From a virus, in IMG/VR virus record IMGVR_UViG_3300049929_000026, positions 62,001 to 126,000 of that record: a stretch of DNA of 64,000 nucleotides; one strand, 5' to 3'. The notes beneath the pieces were generated by a model. That model did not search any database. It was not told the DNA's origin and saw nothing but the letters and a program-made list of their open reading frames with translations. A program made the translations under genes and the position numbers. Of this stretch, positions 1 through 9,175 are shown piece after piece (within the stretch, counting starts at the first letter, position 1; each line of letters starts with the position of its first letter).

Positions 1-794
1 GCCGCAGTCGCCGAGAAGGATCGATTCACGACGCTGGTGGTCTTCTTAACCGGATGAATGCCGGTGATGTCCGTACGGTCCTCTAGATCGAGGACTGCGG
101 TCTGCAGCCGGCGCGCTTGCTGGCGCGTCGGGGCGAGGTTCGGGTCTTTCAGGCGGTCGATCGTCGCAACACTCTTCTCGAGGCGGAACGAATAGTCGGC
201 GAGAGCGCTCGTCACCTTCCCGCCTGCCACTTCGAGTTGGCCACCGATGCCGCTGATGAAGTCTAGCGGGCTAACCGTAGCTTTTGGCGGCGGCTCCTGC
301 TTCCAGTCGATCTTCTTGATGTCCGCATCGAAACGACGCGCGTCATCGGCTGCACCCTGCAGCGTCTTGATCTGCGTCGTTAGGTCTTGCGCAAGCTCCG
401 ACTCAAGCGGCGCGACGATCCACTCGCATTCGACGTCGATGCCGTCGCGCTTGTTGACGTCGAGATCCTCAGAGAGCGAGACGCATTTGACGTTGATGTC
501 CCCATGGACTGGGTCCGAAAGAATGCCGCGCGTGCGGTCTAGGCAGGCGTTTAGAAATTCCGGGTAGACTTCGGTGAATAGGTGCCGATACGGCCCCTTC
601 GAGATGTCCTCACGGAAAGGGATCGTATAGCGATAGGTCGGGTTCTCTGCACCGAGCGATTCGATCAGCTGCTGGTCACGAAATATGTACCGATGCTTCG
701 CCTGCTCCTGCTGGAAGCCGTACTTGCGCGACGTGATCGGAAACTCGATGAAGCGCCAGCCGCAGCGCTGCATCCGCACAAGAACGTCGGTCAT
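1..794 (-). CDS. DNA circularization (Mu N-like) protein, N-terminal part; runs off left edge
   Basis: Reading leftward from ATG at 794 gives an open frame to base 1, so the 3' part is missing. The first ~120 residues (GWRFIEFPI, then RYIFRDQ, then an FLNACLD stretch) resemble the N-terminal domain of the phage DNA circulation family, whose Mu member N is a tail/baseplate-associated protein injected with or bound to DNA. It lies directly downstream of the tape measure gene, the order seen in Mu-like tails (tape measure, N, baseplate). The family call rests on sequence pattern and position; the C-terminal half cannot be checked. Confidence 0.7.
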   Translation of the reverse strand, partial: MTDVLVRMQRCGWRFIEFPITSRKYGFQQEQAKHRYIFRDQQLIESLGAENPTYRYTIPFREDISKGPYRHLFTEVYPEFLNACLDRTRGILSDPVHGDINVKCVSLSEDLDVNKRDGIDVECEWIVAPLESELAQDLTTQIKTLQGAADDARRFDADIKKIDWKQEPPPKATVSPLDFISGIGGQLEVAGGKVTSALADYSFRLEKSVATIDRLKDPNLAPTRQQARRLQTAVLDLEDRTDITGIHPVKKTTSVVNRSFSATA

Positions 795-853
795 TTTTCG
801 TGGTTTCGCCGCGAGCGTTTGACGTGGTCAGCGTTCACGACGAGCCTCAGCCG

Positions 854-964
854 ATGCGCAAACGTTGGTTTTGTACGGCAAAGAGAGTGGCGTTCTGGAT
901 ATTACTGGTCTACGCCGCCGTCTTCGTGCCCTGGTTCGTCTACAAAGTTTGGATGATTGGATGA
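854..964 (+). CDS. possible small single-span membrane protein
   Basis: A 36-codon plus-strand frame starts MRKRWFCTAKR and runs into a strongly hydrophobic stretch (VAFWILLVYAAVFVPWFVY), giving a basic N-terminus followed by one transmembrane segment. It fills the 171-bp gap between two minus-strand tail genes, where no minus frame is open. No convincing ribosome binding site is seen. It could be a small membrane toxin, exclusion or lysis-related protein, or chance; no function is assigned. Confidence 0.35.
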   Translation: MRKRWFCTAKRVAFWILLVYAAVFVPWFVYKVWMIG

Positions 965-965
965 C

Positions 966-3134
966 TCAGGATGGAGGACGCCCAACGATCGGCGTCGTTC
1001 GCGCCGGATCGCTTGTCCCCATACGGAACTTACCGCTCGCGTCAGCGATCTTGTCTGCGGCAAGGTTTAGCTTAGCGGCTGCTGCGTCGAGCAACGCCGA
1101 CGTCGCGTCAAGAGCCTTGGAGTTTTCTTCGCCGCGCTTATGGTCGACGGTATTGGTGACCGTCTGTTCGTTAAATGCCGTAGGCCCGGTTAACCCGAAG
1201 GTGAAGTCATTCAGCAACTCCCGCGGGGCGCTTACGCCTTTGAGAGGATCGTTGAACTGCTTCCCGCCGATGCGCCGTTCCTCTTGCTCCTTGACAGCCA
1301 CGAGCCTGGCTTTCGTCTCGGGAGAGAGCCTACCCGTATTGTCTAGCTCGGCTCGTGCGGTCTCGCGGATATCGGCTTCGTTCTTGTCCATCGCGTTCAG
1401 GCGTTTGTTCGCATCCATCTCTCTGGATGCCATGATCATTTCGAGAGCCATGACGGTCATCACCGCCGAACCAATGATCAGGCCACCTTGCATGCCTAGA
1501 CTTGTCGCCATGGCCTTCTTCACGCCTTCACCGATCGCGGCCTGCGCCAGGTCAGCAGTGATCTTGCCTGCGATGATGGCGCCAATCCCGGCATACGGGT
1601 TCTCTGAAAGGAACTGAACGAAAGCCACGAGTTGCGCCGTCATGTCGGCTACCGTCGGGACGAGCGCTGTGAACTGTGGAATCAACTTCGTCAGGACCGG
1701 CATCAAGTCGGTACCGATCGCCACGTTGAACGCTTTAGCAGCCTCTTTGATCTGCAGATCGGGATCGTCCAGCCGAAGCTTGGCGCGCTTGTCCAGTTCT
1801 GCATCGTCCATGCTGGCGCCAGTAAACTCACCTAAAGCCAGTCCTATCGCTGTACGCCCAGCGGCTTTCCCGGTGCCCTTCTTCGTTTTCTCCGCTTCGT
1901 TGAAGGCGTCCATGTATGCCGGAGAAACGCCCGAAAGCGCCTTCATCCCGCGCATACCGAACATGCCGCCAATCTTGGTCAGATCGCCGCCTGTCTTGTC
2001 CATGATGTCGGCAATGATGTCGGCCGGATCGCGGAGTTTGGTATTCGTCTTGTCGGTGAAAACGTCGAGGCCTGGTTTACCCTTCTTAGTGCGCCCATCC
2101 TTGATCAGATCGTCAGTGAATCGCATCACCGAAGTCGCCGCTTCTGCGGCGTCGGTCGCGCCGCCCTTTTTGACGGCCAACTGAGTGAGCGCGCCCATCA
2201 TCTTCAGCGAGCTGCCGCTGTCGCCGCCGAAGCGGCGGGAAGCAGCCGCGAGCTTCGGAAGCTCCGCCGCAAAGTCGCGCATTTCTACAGAACCGATGTT
2301 GCCCTGCACCGCCAGGGTCTCCATCACATCCTTCAGAATTTTTAGCCGTTCGATCGGGTCTTTGGTTCCCTGCGCGATCGAGTTGTAGGCGCTTCCGGCA
2401 GCATTGCCGACTTCTGTGATATCCGAGCTCGTAGCGAGGCTGACCTTGCCGATCATCTGCCAGGCGTCCACACCTGCTTTCAGGTCGCCACTCTTCTGAA
2501 CGAACTGGTCTAATGCGCTCAGCGCTTCTTCGCCGGTGAAGCCGGCAAGCCCTTGCGCCTGCGTGGCAAGCTGGCCCTTCATGTCCGGCCGTTGCCCCTG
2601 ATTGGCTACGCGGCTAGCATAGGCCTGTACCTGCATCTGGTCGTGCAGCGCCGAGCCGATCGCTAGACCGCCGGCGAGAGTCGCCGCGCCCATGCCGAAC
2701 CGCGCCATCCCGCCGATTGAACCCGACACCGTTCGTCCGGCTCCATTACCCACCGACTGAATGAGCTTCGAGCGTTCCTTCGCTTCCTTCTCCGCCGCCC
2801 TCAGCCGCTTGTTGGCCACGTCCTCATAGGCGCGGACTTCGATCTGCGCGAAGCGACGCACGTTGCGTTCTTTCTCCGCCCACACTCGCTTGTCCTCGCG
2901 GATTTGCGCTAGCGATGATGCCTTCGCTGCGCGCTCCGCGTCCTTCGTCGCTGAACTGACAGCACCGCCTGCACCGAGTGCGCGCGGGCGTCCTCCTCCG
3001 GCGCCTCCAGATCCCGTGCCCCGGATGGCCGAAGTCATCCGTTTGTTCGAGGAAAGAATCTCCTGCTCGACGCCACGGATCACCGCACGGATCTGCTGCT
3101 GGCCTACTGCGGTGATATCGTATCGAAGTTCCAC
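966..3134 (-). CDS. tail tape measure protein
   Basis: 722 residues. The region around residues 130-330 (Ala/Gly-rich, then a segment with MRDFAAELPKL and GALTQLAVKKGG) matches the TP901-type tape measure core, which sets tail length and is ejected during infection. A long charged helix occupies residues ~80-120, and hydrophobic, membrane-like stretches lie near residues 150-165 and 500-560. The length would suit a fairly short contractile tail. It sits between the tail assembly chaperone-like gene and the N-like gene, as expected for its role. Confidence 0.9.
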   Translation of the reverse strand: MELRYDITAVGQQQIRAVIRGVEQEILSSNKRMTSAIRGTGSGGAGGGRPRALGAGGAVSSATKDAERAAKASSLAQIREDKRVWAEKERNVRRFAQIEVRAYEDVANKRLRAAEKEAKERSKLIQSVGNGAGRTVSGSIGGMARFGMGAATLAGGLAIGSALHDQMQVQAYASRVANQGQRPDMKGQLATQAQGLAGFTGEEALSALDQFVQKSGDLKAGVDAWQMIGKVSLATSSDITEVGNAAGSAYNSIAQGTKDPIERLKILKDVMETLAVQGNIGSVEMRDFAAELPKLAAASRRFGGDSGSSLKMMGALTQLAVKKGGATDAAEAATSVMRFTDDLIKDGRTKKGKPGLDVFTDKTNTKLRDPADIIADIMDKTGGDLTKIGGMFGMRGMKALSGVSPAYMDAFNEAEKTKKGTGKAAGRTAIGLALGEFTGASMDDAELDKRAKLRLDDPDLQIKEAAKAFNVAIGTDLMPVLTKLIPQFTALVPTVADMTAQLVAFVQFLSENPYAGIGAIIAGKITADLAQAAIGEGVKKAMATSLGMQGGLIIGSAVMTVMALEMIMASREMDANKRLNAMDKNEADIRETARAELDNTGRLSPETKARLVAVKEQEERRIGGKQFNDPLKGVSAPRELLNDFTFGLTGPTAFNEQTVTNTVDHKRGEENSKALDATSALLDAAAAKLNLAADKIADASGKFRMGTSDPARTTPIVGRPPS

Positions 3135-3140
3135 TGGGCT

Positions 3141-3953
3141 CTATTTCTTCGGTTTCGTTACCCTACTGACGCGCTGTCGTGCTTCGTCTCGCGTTAGGAT
3201 TGCGCCAGCCTCAATCGGCATAGCGTCATCTACCGAAGATGCGGAGGGCCGCGGAGAGGAGACGCCAATGAGCGAGGTAGAGCTCGGTTGGGCGGATGCC
3301 GAGATATCGGCCGAGATCAACAGCGGACGTCCCAGCTCTAAGCGGAGAGCTGCGTTTTGCTTCGCTAGATGAAAGATCTGCCCTGGCCAGTGAAGCGAGT
3401 CCAATCGCGACAGCCAAAAAGGGCCTCTGAGCTCATCACTCAGCCTCGCAGTCCAGGTGTCGGAGTCATGTTCGTCGAGCGTCTCGAGCGCGCCGTATTC
3501 GCTCTTGACGATCTGGTAGCAGTTCAACAGCACCGACATCTCAACTTCGTTGAAGGAGGCGCGGAGCTGTCGCGAATCAGTGAACAGCGGCGGGTAGTAC
3601 TCGGTACCGTCCGGCCGCGTGTGTTTGTCGATATGACAGAGCGCTAGCGTCAGAACCTCGACAGCTTGTGCCTCGCGGTAGATGTCGCCGTAGCCTTCGA
3701 GCTCGCCGCCATGCTTCGCATATGCCTGGGAGGCGCGGATCGCGTTGTGATTCTCCTCGATGCGCAGCACGCGCAGTCGGATCTTCGTGATCGTCCGTTC
3801 GCCGCTCGGTTGCACCTTCACGAAGTCGAAGACCTTCGTCGGCGCACCATCCAGCAGCGATCGGAGCAGCTCCGACGCTGGAATTTCCCTCATATCACCC
3901 TCAAAACGGCGAAAGCCTCCGCTCCCCACACGGGAGATCGGAGGCTTGGTCAA
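3141..3953 (-). CDS. tail assembly chaperone-like protein
   Basis: 270 residues, located immediately upstream of the tape measure gene and downstream of tube and sheath, the position of tail assembly chaperones (G/GT in lambda, gp41 region in Mu). No strong motif was recognised. A heptamer C CCT TTT in the correct phase lies at 3423-3417 (minus). A -1 slip there would switch to a frame open down to 3226 and replace the last ~94 residues by a different ~64-residue tail. Such frameshifts are typical of this gene family, but the zero frame is itself open to 3141, so the frameshift is only a possibility. Confidence 0.6.
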   Translation of the reverse strand: MTKPPISRVGSGGFRRFEGDMREIPASELLRSLLDGAPTKVFDFVKVQPSGERTITKIRLRVLRIEENHNAIRASQAYAKHGGELEGYGDIYREAQAVEVLTLALCHIDKHTRPDGTEYYPPLFTDSRQLRASFNEVEMSVLLNCYQIVKSEYGALETLDEHDSDTWTARLSDELRGPFWLSRLDSLHWPGQIFHLAKQNAALRLELGRPLLISADISASAQPSSTSLIGVSSPRPSASSVDDAMPIEAGAILTRDEARQRVSRVTKPKK

Positions 3954-4025
3954 AATCAGTTCGCAACCCGGTCCGCCTCAAAACGCGGGCTGCTCACAGT
4001 CAGCGGAACTAGCCCGCCGCTTAGG

Positions 4026-4388
4026 TCATTTCGGTTTCGAGAATTCGCCGATCCAATCGAACTTGAACTCGGTGGACTGGTTCGTCGACTGACCGATGTC
4101 AGCGGTTTGAAACCAGCCGTTGCCGATGTACGACTTGACGCCGAATGGTACCTGCATCGAGTGGTAGGAGCCCTCTTGGCAGGCGGTGAAGAAGTCGAAC
4201 TCGGGGCCGCCAAGCGGGACGGCGCAGGTGCCAGTGATCTTGCACTGACCAGAACCTGGCGTCTTGCCCGCGAGGCCTTCGAGGGTGTCGACGACTTGGG
4301 CTTGCGAGTCTAACGCAACTTGGATCGATGACGGCTTCACTTGGAAGACGCCGTCGATCAAGAGCTTCAAACGGAGATGGTCGCTCAA
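4026..4388 (-). CDS. tail tube protein
   Basis: 120 residues, beginning MSDHLRLKLLIDGVFQVKP. Size, composition and position directly downstream of the sheath gene match contractile-tail tube proteins (Mu M / P2 FII-like), which polymerise into the inner tail tube. The sequence is too divergent for a motif call, so the assignment depends mainly on synteny: sheath, tube, chaperone, tape measure. An 82-bp gap to the sheath gene (4389-4470) holds nothing recognisable. Confidence 0.7.
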   Translation of the reverse strand: MSDHLRLKLLIDGVFQVKPSSIQVALDSQAQVVDTLEGLAGKTPGSGQCKITGTCAVPLGGPEFDFFTACQEGSYHSMQVPFGVKSYIGNGWFQTADIGQSTNQSTEFKFDWIGEFSKPK

Positions 4389-4470
4389 TTGCGGAATGGG
4401 CGTGCGCTTTCGTTATGCCGCCTTGGCGACAATGAATGGCTAGGACGCAGGTAGACGGCGAGCGGCGCGC

Positions 4471-6033
4471 TCAACCGGGTGTGGTTTCACTCAGCTGAAT
4501 TCCGGTCTGATGCCGGATGTCGATCGTCCTGCCGCTGGCAGTGACGACGAGTCGACTGATGTTGTTCGGATCGATCGAGCAGATGAGCGAGTTGAGCCAC
4601 GTTGGCGCGCCCTGGATCTCGCCGTTGTCCGCGGCCTCTTGGATCTGTGCAGCCGCAAATGGCTTGTAGAGCGACGGCGTCAGTGTGAATGGGGCCACCC
4701 GCTGATTGAAATTGATCGAGCCGTCCGGCATCAGCTGATCGGGCTGCAGCTTGAAACCGACGCCATACTGGACAGCGTCCCGAATCAGCCAGCGGTCGCC
4801 CACTGCGTCGAGGAAGCTGATCCGGTGCGTCTCGGTGGCGCGGAAGTCCGAGATCGTTCCGCCGGAGTCACGTGAGCGCGTAGTGACCGACATCACCATG
4901 AACGAGCCGTATTGGTCGGACGCGACCTCAATCACTCCGTCGGTGACAGCCTGATTGATTTGCGTCGATGTTGGCCAGTCCGCGTTGGAGAACGCCGCCG
5001 GGCACATCCAGTCCTTGCCGCGGTAATTGTCAGGAACGAAGTCGCCCGTCCCTGCTTCCTGGCTCTGATGGATCGCGATGGCGTTGCCGACTAGGTCGGC
5101 CATGTCCCATTCGCCGTTCGTCTGATGGACGATGTGTTGCCGCTCGAAGTTGACCGCGATGCTCAGCGCCGAGACAGCCGAGCCGGTCCCCGTATATGCC
5201 GTGAATGCGCGGCAGCGAAGCCCGGGGTTCGCCTGGCTCTTGGCGCTGACGTGTGTCGCGATGACAGCAAGTGCCGCCGCGGTCCACATCGTGAAACCGT
5301 TGTAGTAGTAGCGAGTATTCGTGAGCGTCGCGAGCGCGGCCGTCATGTTGACCAGCTCGGTCGTGGTGCCATCGACGCCAACCGTGCCGGTGCCCAACCC
5401 CAGTGCCGCACCAGACGAAGTGGAGATGACGTTCTTGCCAGCGTCCGCAATGGTGCGCACACGAATCACGCCTACTGTGCCGTCACCCTGAGATGCGCCC
5501 GCGATCTTAGCCGTGATGGTCACGACTCCAATAGAGCTCGTGGCGGTGACCGGAAGCCAGACCTTCGCGTTGATGCCCAGCACGATGTTTGCGGCGATCG
5601 TCGTCGCCGTGTCAGCGGTGTTGAAGCCCGTGGTGATGACTTCGCCCGCGACGTAGGTCGTAACCTGGCCGGTCGCTGTCGGGTTCGACCCGGAGGTGAA
5701 TGTGATCGTGATCGTGCCAGCCGCCGAGACTGGGCTGCCGCCAGAACTCGCCGCGTAGCAAATACCGATGAGCGTGCCAAGCGTGCTCGCCAGCAGGTGC
5801 CTGCGTAACGCGCGGTGCACCGGGGAACCAACGCCGAACAGCGTGATCGCGTCTGCTTCGCTCGTGATCGGGTACGCCTGATTGACGTTCGCGGTGCCCG
5901 CCGTCGTCTTGGGGCCCATGTACATCGCAGAGCGCGGCCCAGCTGGGGCATTGCTCGGCCCTTGGCCAAAGAGCAATTGCATGGCAGTGAAGGGCGCGCG
6001 GTAGCTGCTCGGATAGCCGACGAAATTGGTCAT
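4471..6033 (-). CDS. contractile tail sheath protein
   Basis: 520 residues. The N-terminus (MTNFVGYPSSYRAPFTAMQL, then an ITSEADAITLFGVGSPVHR segment) is typical of Mu gpL/P2 FI-type sheath subunits. The middle is a Thr/Gly/Ala-rich insertion domain (residues ~95-210), as in other sheaths. The C-terminal ~120 residues contain the conserved pattern of sheath-to-tube docking domains. Presence of this gene makes the phage a contractile-tail (myovirus) type. It lies in the tail operon upstream of the tube gene. Confidence 0.88.
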   Translation of the reverse strand: MTNFVGYPSSYRAPFTAMQLLFGQGPSNAPAGPRSAMYMGPKTTAGTANVNQAYPITSEADAITLFGVGSPVHRALRRHLLASTLGTLIGICYAASSGGSPVSAAGTITITFTSGSNPTATGQVTTYVAGEVITTGFNTADTATTIAANIVLGINAKVWLPVTATSSIGVVTITAKIAGASQGDGTVGVIRVRTIADAGKNVISTSSGAALGLGTGTVGVDGTTTELVNMTAALATLTNTRYYYNGFTMWTAAALAVIATHVSAKSQANPGLRCRAFTAYTGTGSAVSALSIAVNFERQHIVHQTNGEWDMADLVGNAIAIHQSQEAGTGDFVPDNYRGKDWMCPAAFSNADWPTSTQINQAVTDGVIEVASDQYGSFMVMSVTTRSRDSGGTISDFRATETHRISFLDAVGDRWLIRDAVQYGVGFKLQPDQLMPDGSINFNQRVAPFTLTPSLYKPFAAAQIQEAADNGEIQGAPTWLNSLICSIDPNNISRLVVTASGRTIDIRHQTGIQLSETTPG

Positions 6034-6038
6034 TCAGA

Positions 6039-6413
6039 TCACTCCGACTTGGTGGGCGACGGCTTCGTCTGCGTCGCGATTGCCGCGATGCTCGGCACGA
6101 ATTCCAGAGCTTGATCGTCGTATTTGACTGCAACGAACGCGCAGCCACACGCGGTCGCGGTCTCCGCGTTGGCTGGCCAGAGCCCGCCGCAACGCGCCTC
6201 ATGCATCATGTCGCGGCCCTCGGCGGTCTCCGAGTCGATCTCGAAGCCATCCTTCAGAGCGATGTTTTTGCCCATGACGCGAGTGGACTGAGCGAGCTTG
6301 TCGTCAGGTTCGAGCACGAACTGGCGGCCCACATAGTTGTGGATTTGCCCGGCCATCTTCGGTCCCGGGAAGTGCACGACGTGCCCGTCTCGGGCGTAGA
6401 ATTTCAATTTCAT
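6039..6413 (-). CDS. small tail-operon protein of unknown function
   Basis: 124 residues starting MKLKFYARDGHVVHFPGPKM; the stop lies 5 bp before the sheath start. The position matches the small gene preceding the sheath in Mu-like phages (gp38 position), but the sequence was not recognised. It has three cysteines around residues 75-90 and a Pro/Thr-rich C-terminus. No membrane segment or signal is seen. Likely a virion or assembly protein by context only. The 81 bp upstream (6414-6494) hold no gene. Confidence 0.6.
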   Translation of the reverse strand: MKLKFYARDGHVVHFPGPKMAGQIHNYVGRQFVLEPDDKLAQSTRVMGKNIALKDGFEIDSETAEGRDMMHEARCGGLWPANAETATACGCAFVAVKYDDQALEFVPSIAAIATQTKPSPTKSE

Positions 6414-6494
6414 GAATGGTCCCTCGCGTGCGCCGCGCGCCGCTCGAAAGTCCGCATGCGCAAGAAGCGCTCCGACCTGCGGCGGCCGAATGAA

Positions 6495-6947
6495 TCAGAA
6501 GCGCTTGGCGAGGTCCGCCATGCCATGAGCCAGGACTTGGCCGAGTACGCGGCGCGCGGAGTCCGCTGCGTTGTATAGAAACTTGTAGGGGCGAGTGCCC
6601 GGGTGCCAGACACGGCGGCGGAAGACCATCACGCCAGAGCGGCCCATGAAGGCGAGGACGCCGCCGTTCTTGGCTACGATCTCATGCGCCTTCGATCCGG
6701 TATCGATTGCCTTGGCGTAGGGCATCGGATTGACGATGCGCAGGATGCGGCCACCGGCAGTCTTGACGAGCCGGTAGCTCGTCTTGTCCTGCAGCTTGCC
6801 GGTGCGCCGCTTGAACTCGGAATGCTGCTGTACGTAGACCTCAGCGTGTCTGCCTGCGAGGTTCGCAGCGTCGACCAGTAGCCGCTCATTGCCGGCCAGA
6901 AAGTGCTCGTGCCCGCGTCGGATCTCATCGAAGTTCGTGATGATCAT
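6495..6947 (-). CDS. HK97 gp10-like head-tail/neck protein
   Basis: 150 residues with the pattern of the HK97 gp10 family of minor tail/neck proteins: an N-terminal helix, a basic FKRRTGKLQDKTSYRL segment, then NPMPYAKAIDTGSKAHEI and the terminal RPYKFLYNA-like motif. Members act at the tail completion or head-tail interface. It sits in the connector group between capsid and sheath genes, which supports the call. Confidence 0.75.
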   Translation of the reverse strand: MIITNFDEIRRGHEHFLAGNERLLVDAANLAGRHAEVYVQQHSEFKRRTGKLQDKTSYRLVKTAGGRILRIVNPMPYAKAIDTGSKAHEIVAKNGGVLAFMGRSGVMVFRRRVWHPGTRPYKFLYNAADSARRVLGQVLAHGMADLAKRF

Positions 6948-6970
6948 CGGCGGCTTGGGGGGAGTAGGAT

Positions 6971-7705
6971 TTAGCCAGGCTGGAGCGGGACAGCGGTATC
7001 GATCGATAGGACTGGCCCGCCGTCGATGGTGGCTGCTTGTCCCGTGTACGGGACGCCTTCATCCGCAATCGAGTCGAGTTCCGTAGTCTGCAGCGTCATG
7101 GTCAGAGCGTGATACTTCGGGCCGCCTGCCGAGATCGCTGCGGCGCCTTGGATATAGCTCGTGATCCCAACGGTCGAGAAGCTGCAGAGACCGACGCCGG
7201 GGCCGAAAACTTGTTTGGCGGTGACGGTGTTCACCGGGCCCGCGGAAGTCGCAAAAGCCTTGTGCCCGCCAGCGCGAATGGTGCCGGCGATAACCTTGCC
7301 AGCGGCAGTGAGCGCATCGCAGAGCTTCAGTTGATCGCCAATCTCGAGCGGGCCGAGGACGTAGTCGATCGTCCACTTGCTCGTGATGCGGTTCTGCCAG
7401 AGTGTGAATTCGTCCTCGGTTTGTGGGTCCGTAGACCGAGAAACCGCGAGCATTGGGAACGTCGCGCCGCGTTGGCGCATCGTATCCAGGTCGTCGAGAG
7501 CGGGGAGCACGCTTGCCACCGGAACCGCCAGGTCGGTGCCTGCCGAGGCCACCGTCCAGGCCGGCGTCAGCTCGTAGGTTATTGCGGCGGAGAGCAGCGC
7601 CAATAGGATATCGCGTGCCGGGTCAAGCGCGGTGAGATCCCCGCTGACGCCGACGGGAATAGGGAACGAGAGCGCGCCCCATGTATTGTCGAGCGACGTA
7701 CTCAT
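6971..7705 (-). CDS. virion connector-region protein, unknown
   Basis: 244 residues. The start overlaps the stop of the gene upstream (7702-7705, ATGA), so the two are translationally coupled. Short aromatic motifs such as TLWQNRITSKW and YVLGPLEIGDQ suggest a folded beta-rich protein; no known family was recognised. In contractile phages this position usually codes for a tail terminator or neck component; that is inference from order. Confidence 0.6.
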   Translation of the reverse strand: MSTSLDNTWGALSFPIPVGVSGDLTALDPARDILLALLSAAITYELTPAWTVASAGTDLAVPVASVLPALDDLDTMRQRGATFPMLAVSRSTDPQTEDEFTLWQNRITSKWTIDYVLGPLEIGDQLKLCDALTAAGKVIAGTIRAGGHKAFATSAGPVNTVTAKQVFGPGVGLCSFSTVGITSYIQGAAAISAGGPKYHALTMTLQTTELDSIADEGVPYTGQAATIDGGPVLSIDTAVPLQPG

Positions 7706-8151
7706 GTGGCTTCAGCGACTGGAGAGATGACCAACGTCTCGTGCAGAGCGTGGTCAGCGTTCCAGGACTTGACCAGGAACAGCGCGCCCGGGTCGGGTAG
7801 GTCCGGACCGATGATCTTGATGTGCAGCGTCTGCCCGGTTGAGACTTCGGCTTTCGCCGCCGCCCATGGGTTTCCGCCGCCAGCGAATGGCGCCGTGATG
7901 GGTCCGATCTTCATCGAACCTTTACCGAGTCCGCTCAGGGCGAGCTCCTCGGTGTTCATCACGCGGATCTTCGGAGATTGCCCGTTGGCCTCGAGGATAG
8001 GGATCAGGTCCTGCGCGCGCGCGCCGCGTCCGGTGTTGTCACCGTTCCACGTGCCAATAACGATCCAAGCTTGATACGGGCGCAGACCCATCTGTCCTGG
8101 AATTGCTCTGGCTGCAAAACAGATGGCCTTGAAGCCGTCGGCGGCGCTCAT
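7702..8151 (-). CDS. virion connector-region protein, unknown
   Basis: 149 residues, starting MSAADGFKAICFAARAIPGQ. Coupled by a 4-bp overlap to the following gene. Beta-rich appearance (PYQAWIVIGTWNG, QTLHIKIIGPDL), no cysteine cluster, no membrane segment. Unrecognised. Its place between a putative connector gene (8158-8568) and the 244-residue gene suggests a head completion or tail terminator component. Confidence 0.6.
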   Translation of the reverse strand: MSAADGFKAICFAARAIPGQMGLRPYQAWIVIGTWNGDNTGRGARAQDLIPILEANGQSPKIRVMNTEELALSGLGKGSMKIGPITAPFAGGGNPWAAAKAEVSTGQTLHIKIIGPDLPDPGALFLVKSWNADHALHETLVISPVAEAT

Positions 8152-8157
8152 GGCGAC

Positions 8158-8568
8158 CTATCCCATCCTGAGGCTGAAGCTGTTCGAGCGCGTTCCGCTA
8201 CCGAAGTAGTCAGATTGGATCATGTCGCCTTCGCGATCTCCAAGCGCTACCGCTAGCCGTTTGATGAGCATCCTGCCACGCTGGACGGCGCCTGGCGCGA
8301 TGTAGCCAGCGGACTCGGTCGCATTGTAAAACTGCACCTCATCGACCTGTTTGAGCATTCCGGTCGCCGCGGCTGAGCTACCGGCTGATGCCAATACGGA
8401 GTCAATCGTCGCCAACTCAGTGAGGATGCCTTCGACCTTTGCCTGCTCGCTCGGTGACACGCCGACCTTGTCCATCATGGACTCGAGCGGCGTGTTGTAC
8501 TGGTAGTACCCGAGTGCGTATCCGAGATAGCCCCGGATATCGTTCTTCTGTGCGTCGGTGAAGGCCAT
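8158..8568 (-). CDS. putative head-tail connector protein
   Basis: 136 residues, helical, beginning MAFTDAQKNDIRGYLGYAL. The length, mostly helical pattern and Arg-rich end (MLIKRLAVALGDREGDM) are like gp6/gp15-type head-completion adaptors that bind below the portal. The family match is weak; the call is made from size, secondary-structure pattern and position between the capsid block and the tail genes. Confidence 0.5.
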   Translation of the reverse strand: MAFTDAQKNDIRGYLGYALGYYQYNTPLESMMDKVGVSPSEQAKVEGILTELATIDSVLASAGSSAAATGMLKQVDEVQFYNATESAGYIAPGAVQRGRMLIKRLAVALGDREGDMIQSDYFGSGTRSNSFSLRMG

Positions 8569-8578
8569 TCAGCCTCTC

Positions 8579-9175
8579 TCAGCTCGCGGGTTCTGCGCTC
8601 GCCTTGGGTTGGTCAGGCTTCGCTTTCGGCTGGTCTGGCTTCGCCTTGGGATCTTCCGCCTTGGGCTTCGGCTTCTCGTTTTTGGCGTTCTCGAGCAGCG
8701 CTTCTGCGAGCAAGGCATCCGAGCGGATGGCCCGCTCCTCGTGACCGGCCGCCTGCTTGCCGGCCTCTTCGAGCAACGCCTCGATAACTGCCTTTTCGGC
8801 AATCGCTCGAGTGAGTTGGTCTTTGAGGGCGGCTGCCGCCGCCATGCTCTCTCGAAGCTGAACGCGCACAGCGTCCAGCTCGAGGCGCACAGCGTCGAGC
8901 GTCAGCTTCGCGGCCTGCTCCGCTGCTTTGGCTTCGCTCGCCGCATTTCGCAACGCATGGAGCGGAGCGTCACGGTTGGCGTTCTGCTCGTCGGCAATCC
9001 GCACTTGCGCGCGGAGTTCCGGCAAGACAGCGACGCTATCGAGCGGCACGCCTCGGGACTTGATCGCCGCCACGAGCTCGTCCGGGACATCCACTGGACC
9101 CCACGGCTCGCACTCATAGCGGATCTCGCCCATCGACCAGGACAGGGCTTTCTTGCTCTGGTTGTAGAGGCGCAT
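8579..9175 (-). CDS. coiled-coil virion-region protein with Lys-Pro tail
   Basis: 198 residues. The N-terminal ~60 residues (LSWSMGEIRYECEPWGP) look globular. Residues ~65-150 form a long Ala/Glu/Arg coiled coil. The C-terminus is a low-complexity Lys/Pro/Ala/Asp tail with two copies of KPDQPKA. The gene start shares a base with the stop of the gene upstream. Function unknown; a structural or assembly role is inferred from the head cluster. Confidence 0.6.
   Translation of the reverse strand: MRLYNQSKKALSWSMGEIRYECEPWGPVDVPDELVAAIKSRGVPLDSVAVLPELRAQVRIADEQNANRDAPLHALRNAASEAKAAEQAAKLTLDAVRLELDAVRVQLRESMAAAAALKDQLTRAIAEKAVIEALLEEAGKQAAGHEERAIRSDALLAEALLENAKNEKPKPKAEDPKAKPDQPKAKPDQPKASAEPAS

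Noticed and set aside
5387-5398. Ten-base match between the spacer end and the sheath gene (GGTGCCCAAC)
   Set aside because: Ten bases are expected by chance in 64 kb; the rest of the 35-nt spacer does not match.
5125-5808. Plus-strand frame of 227 codons in the sheath gene
   Set aside because: Arg-rich shadow frame opposite a well-supported sheath gene.
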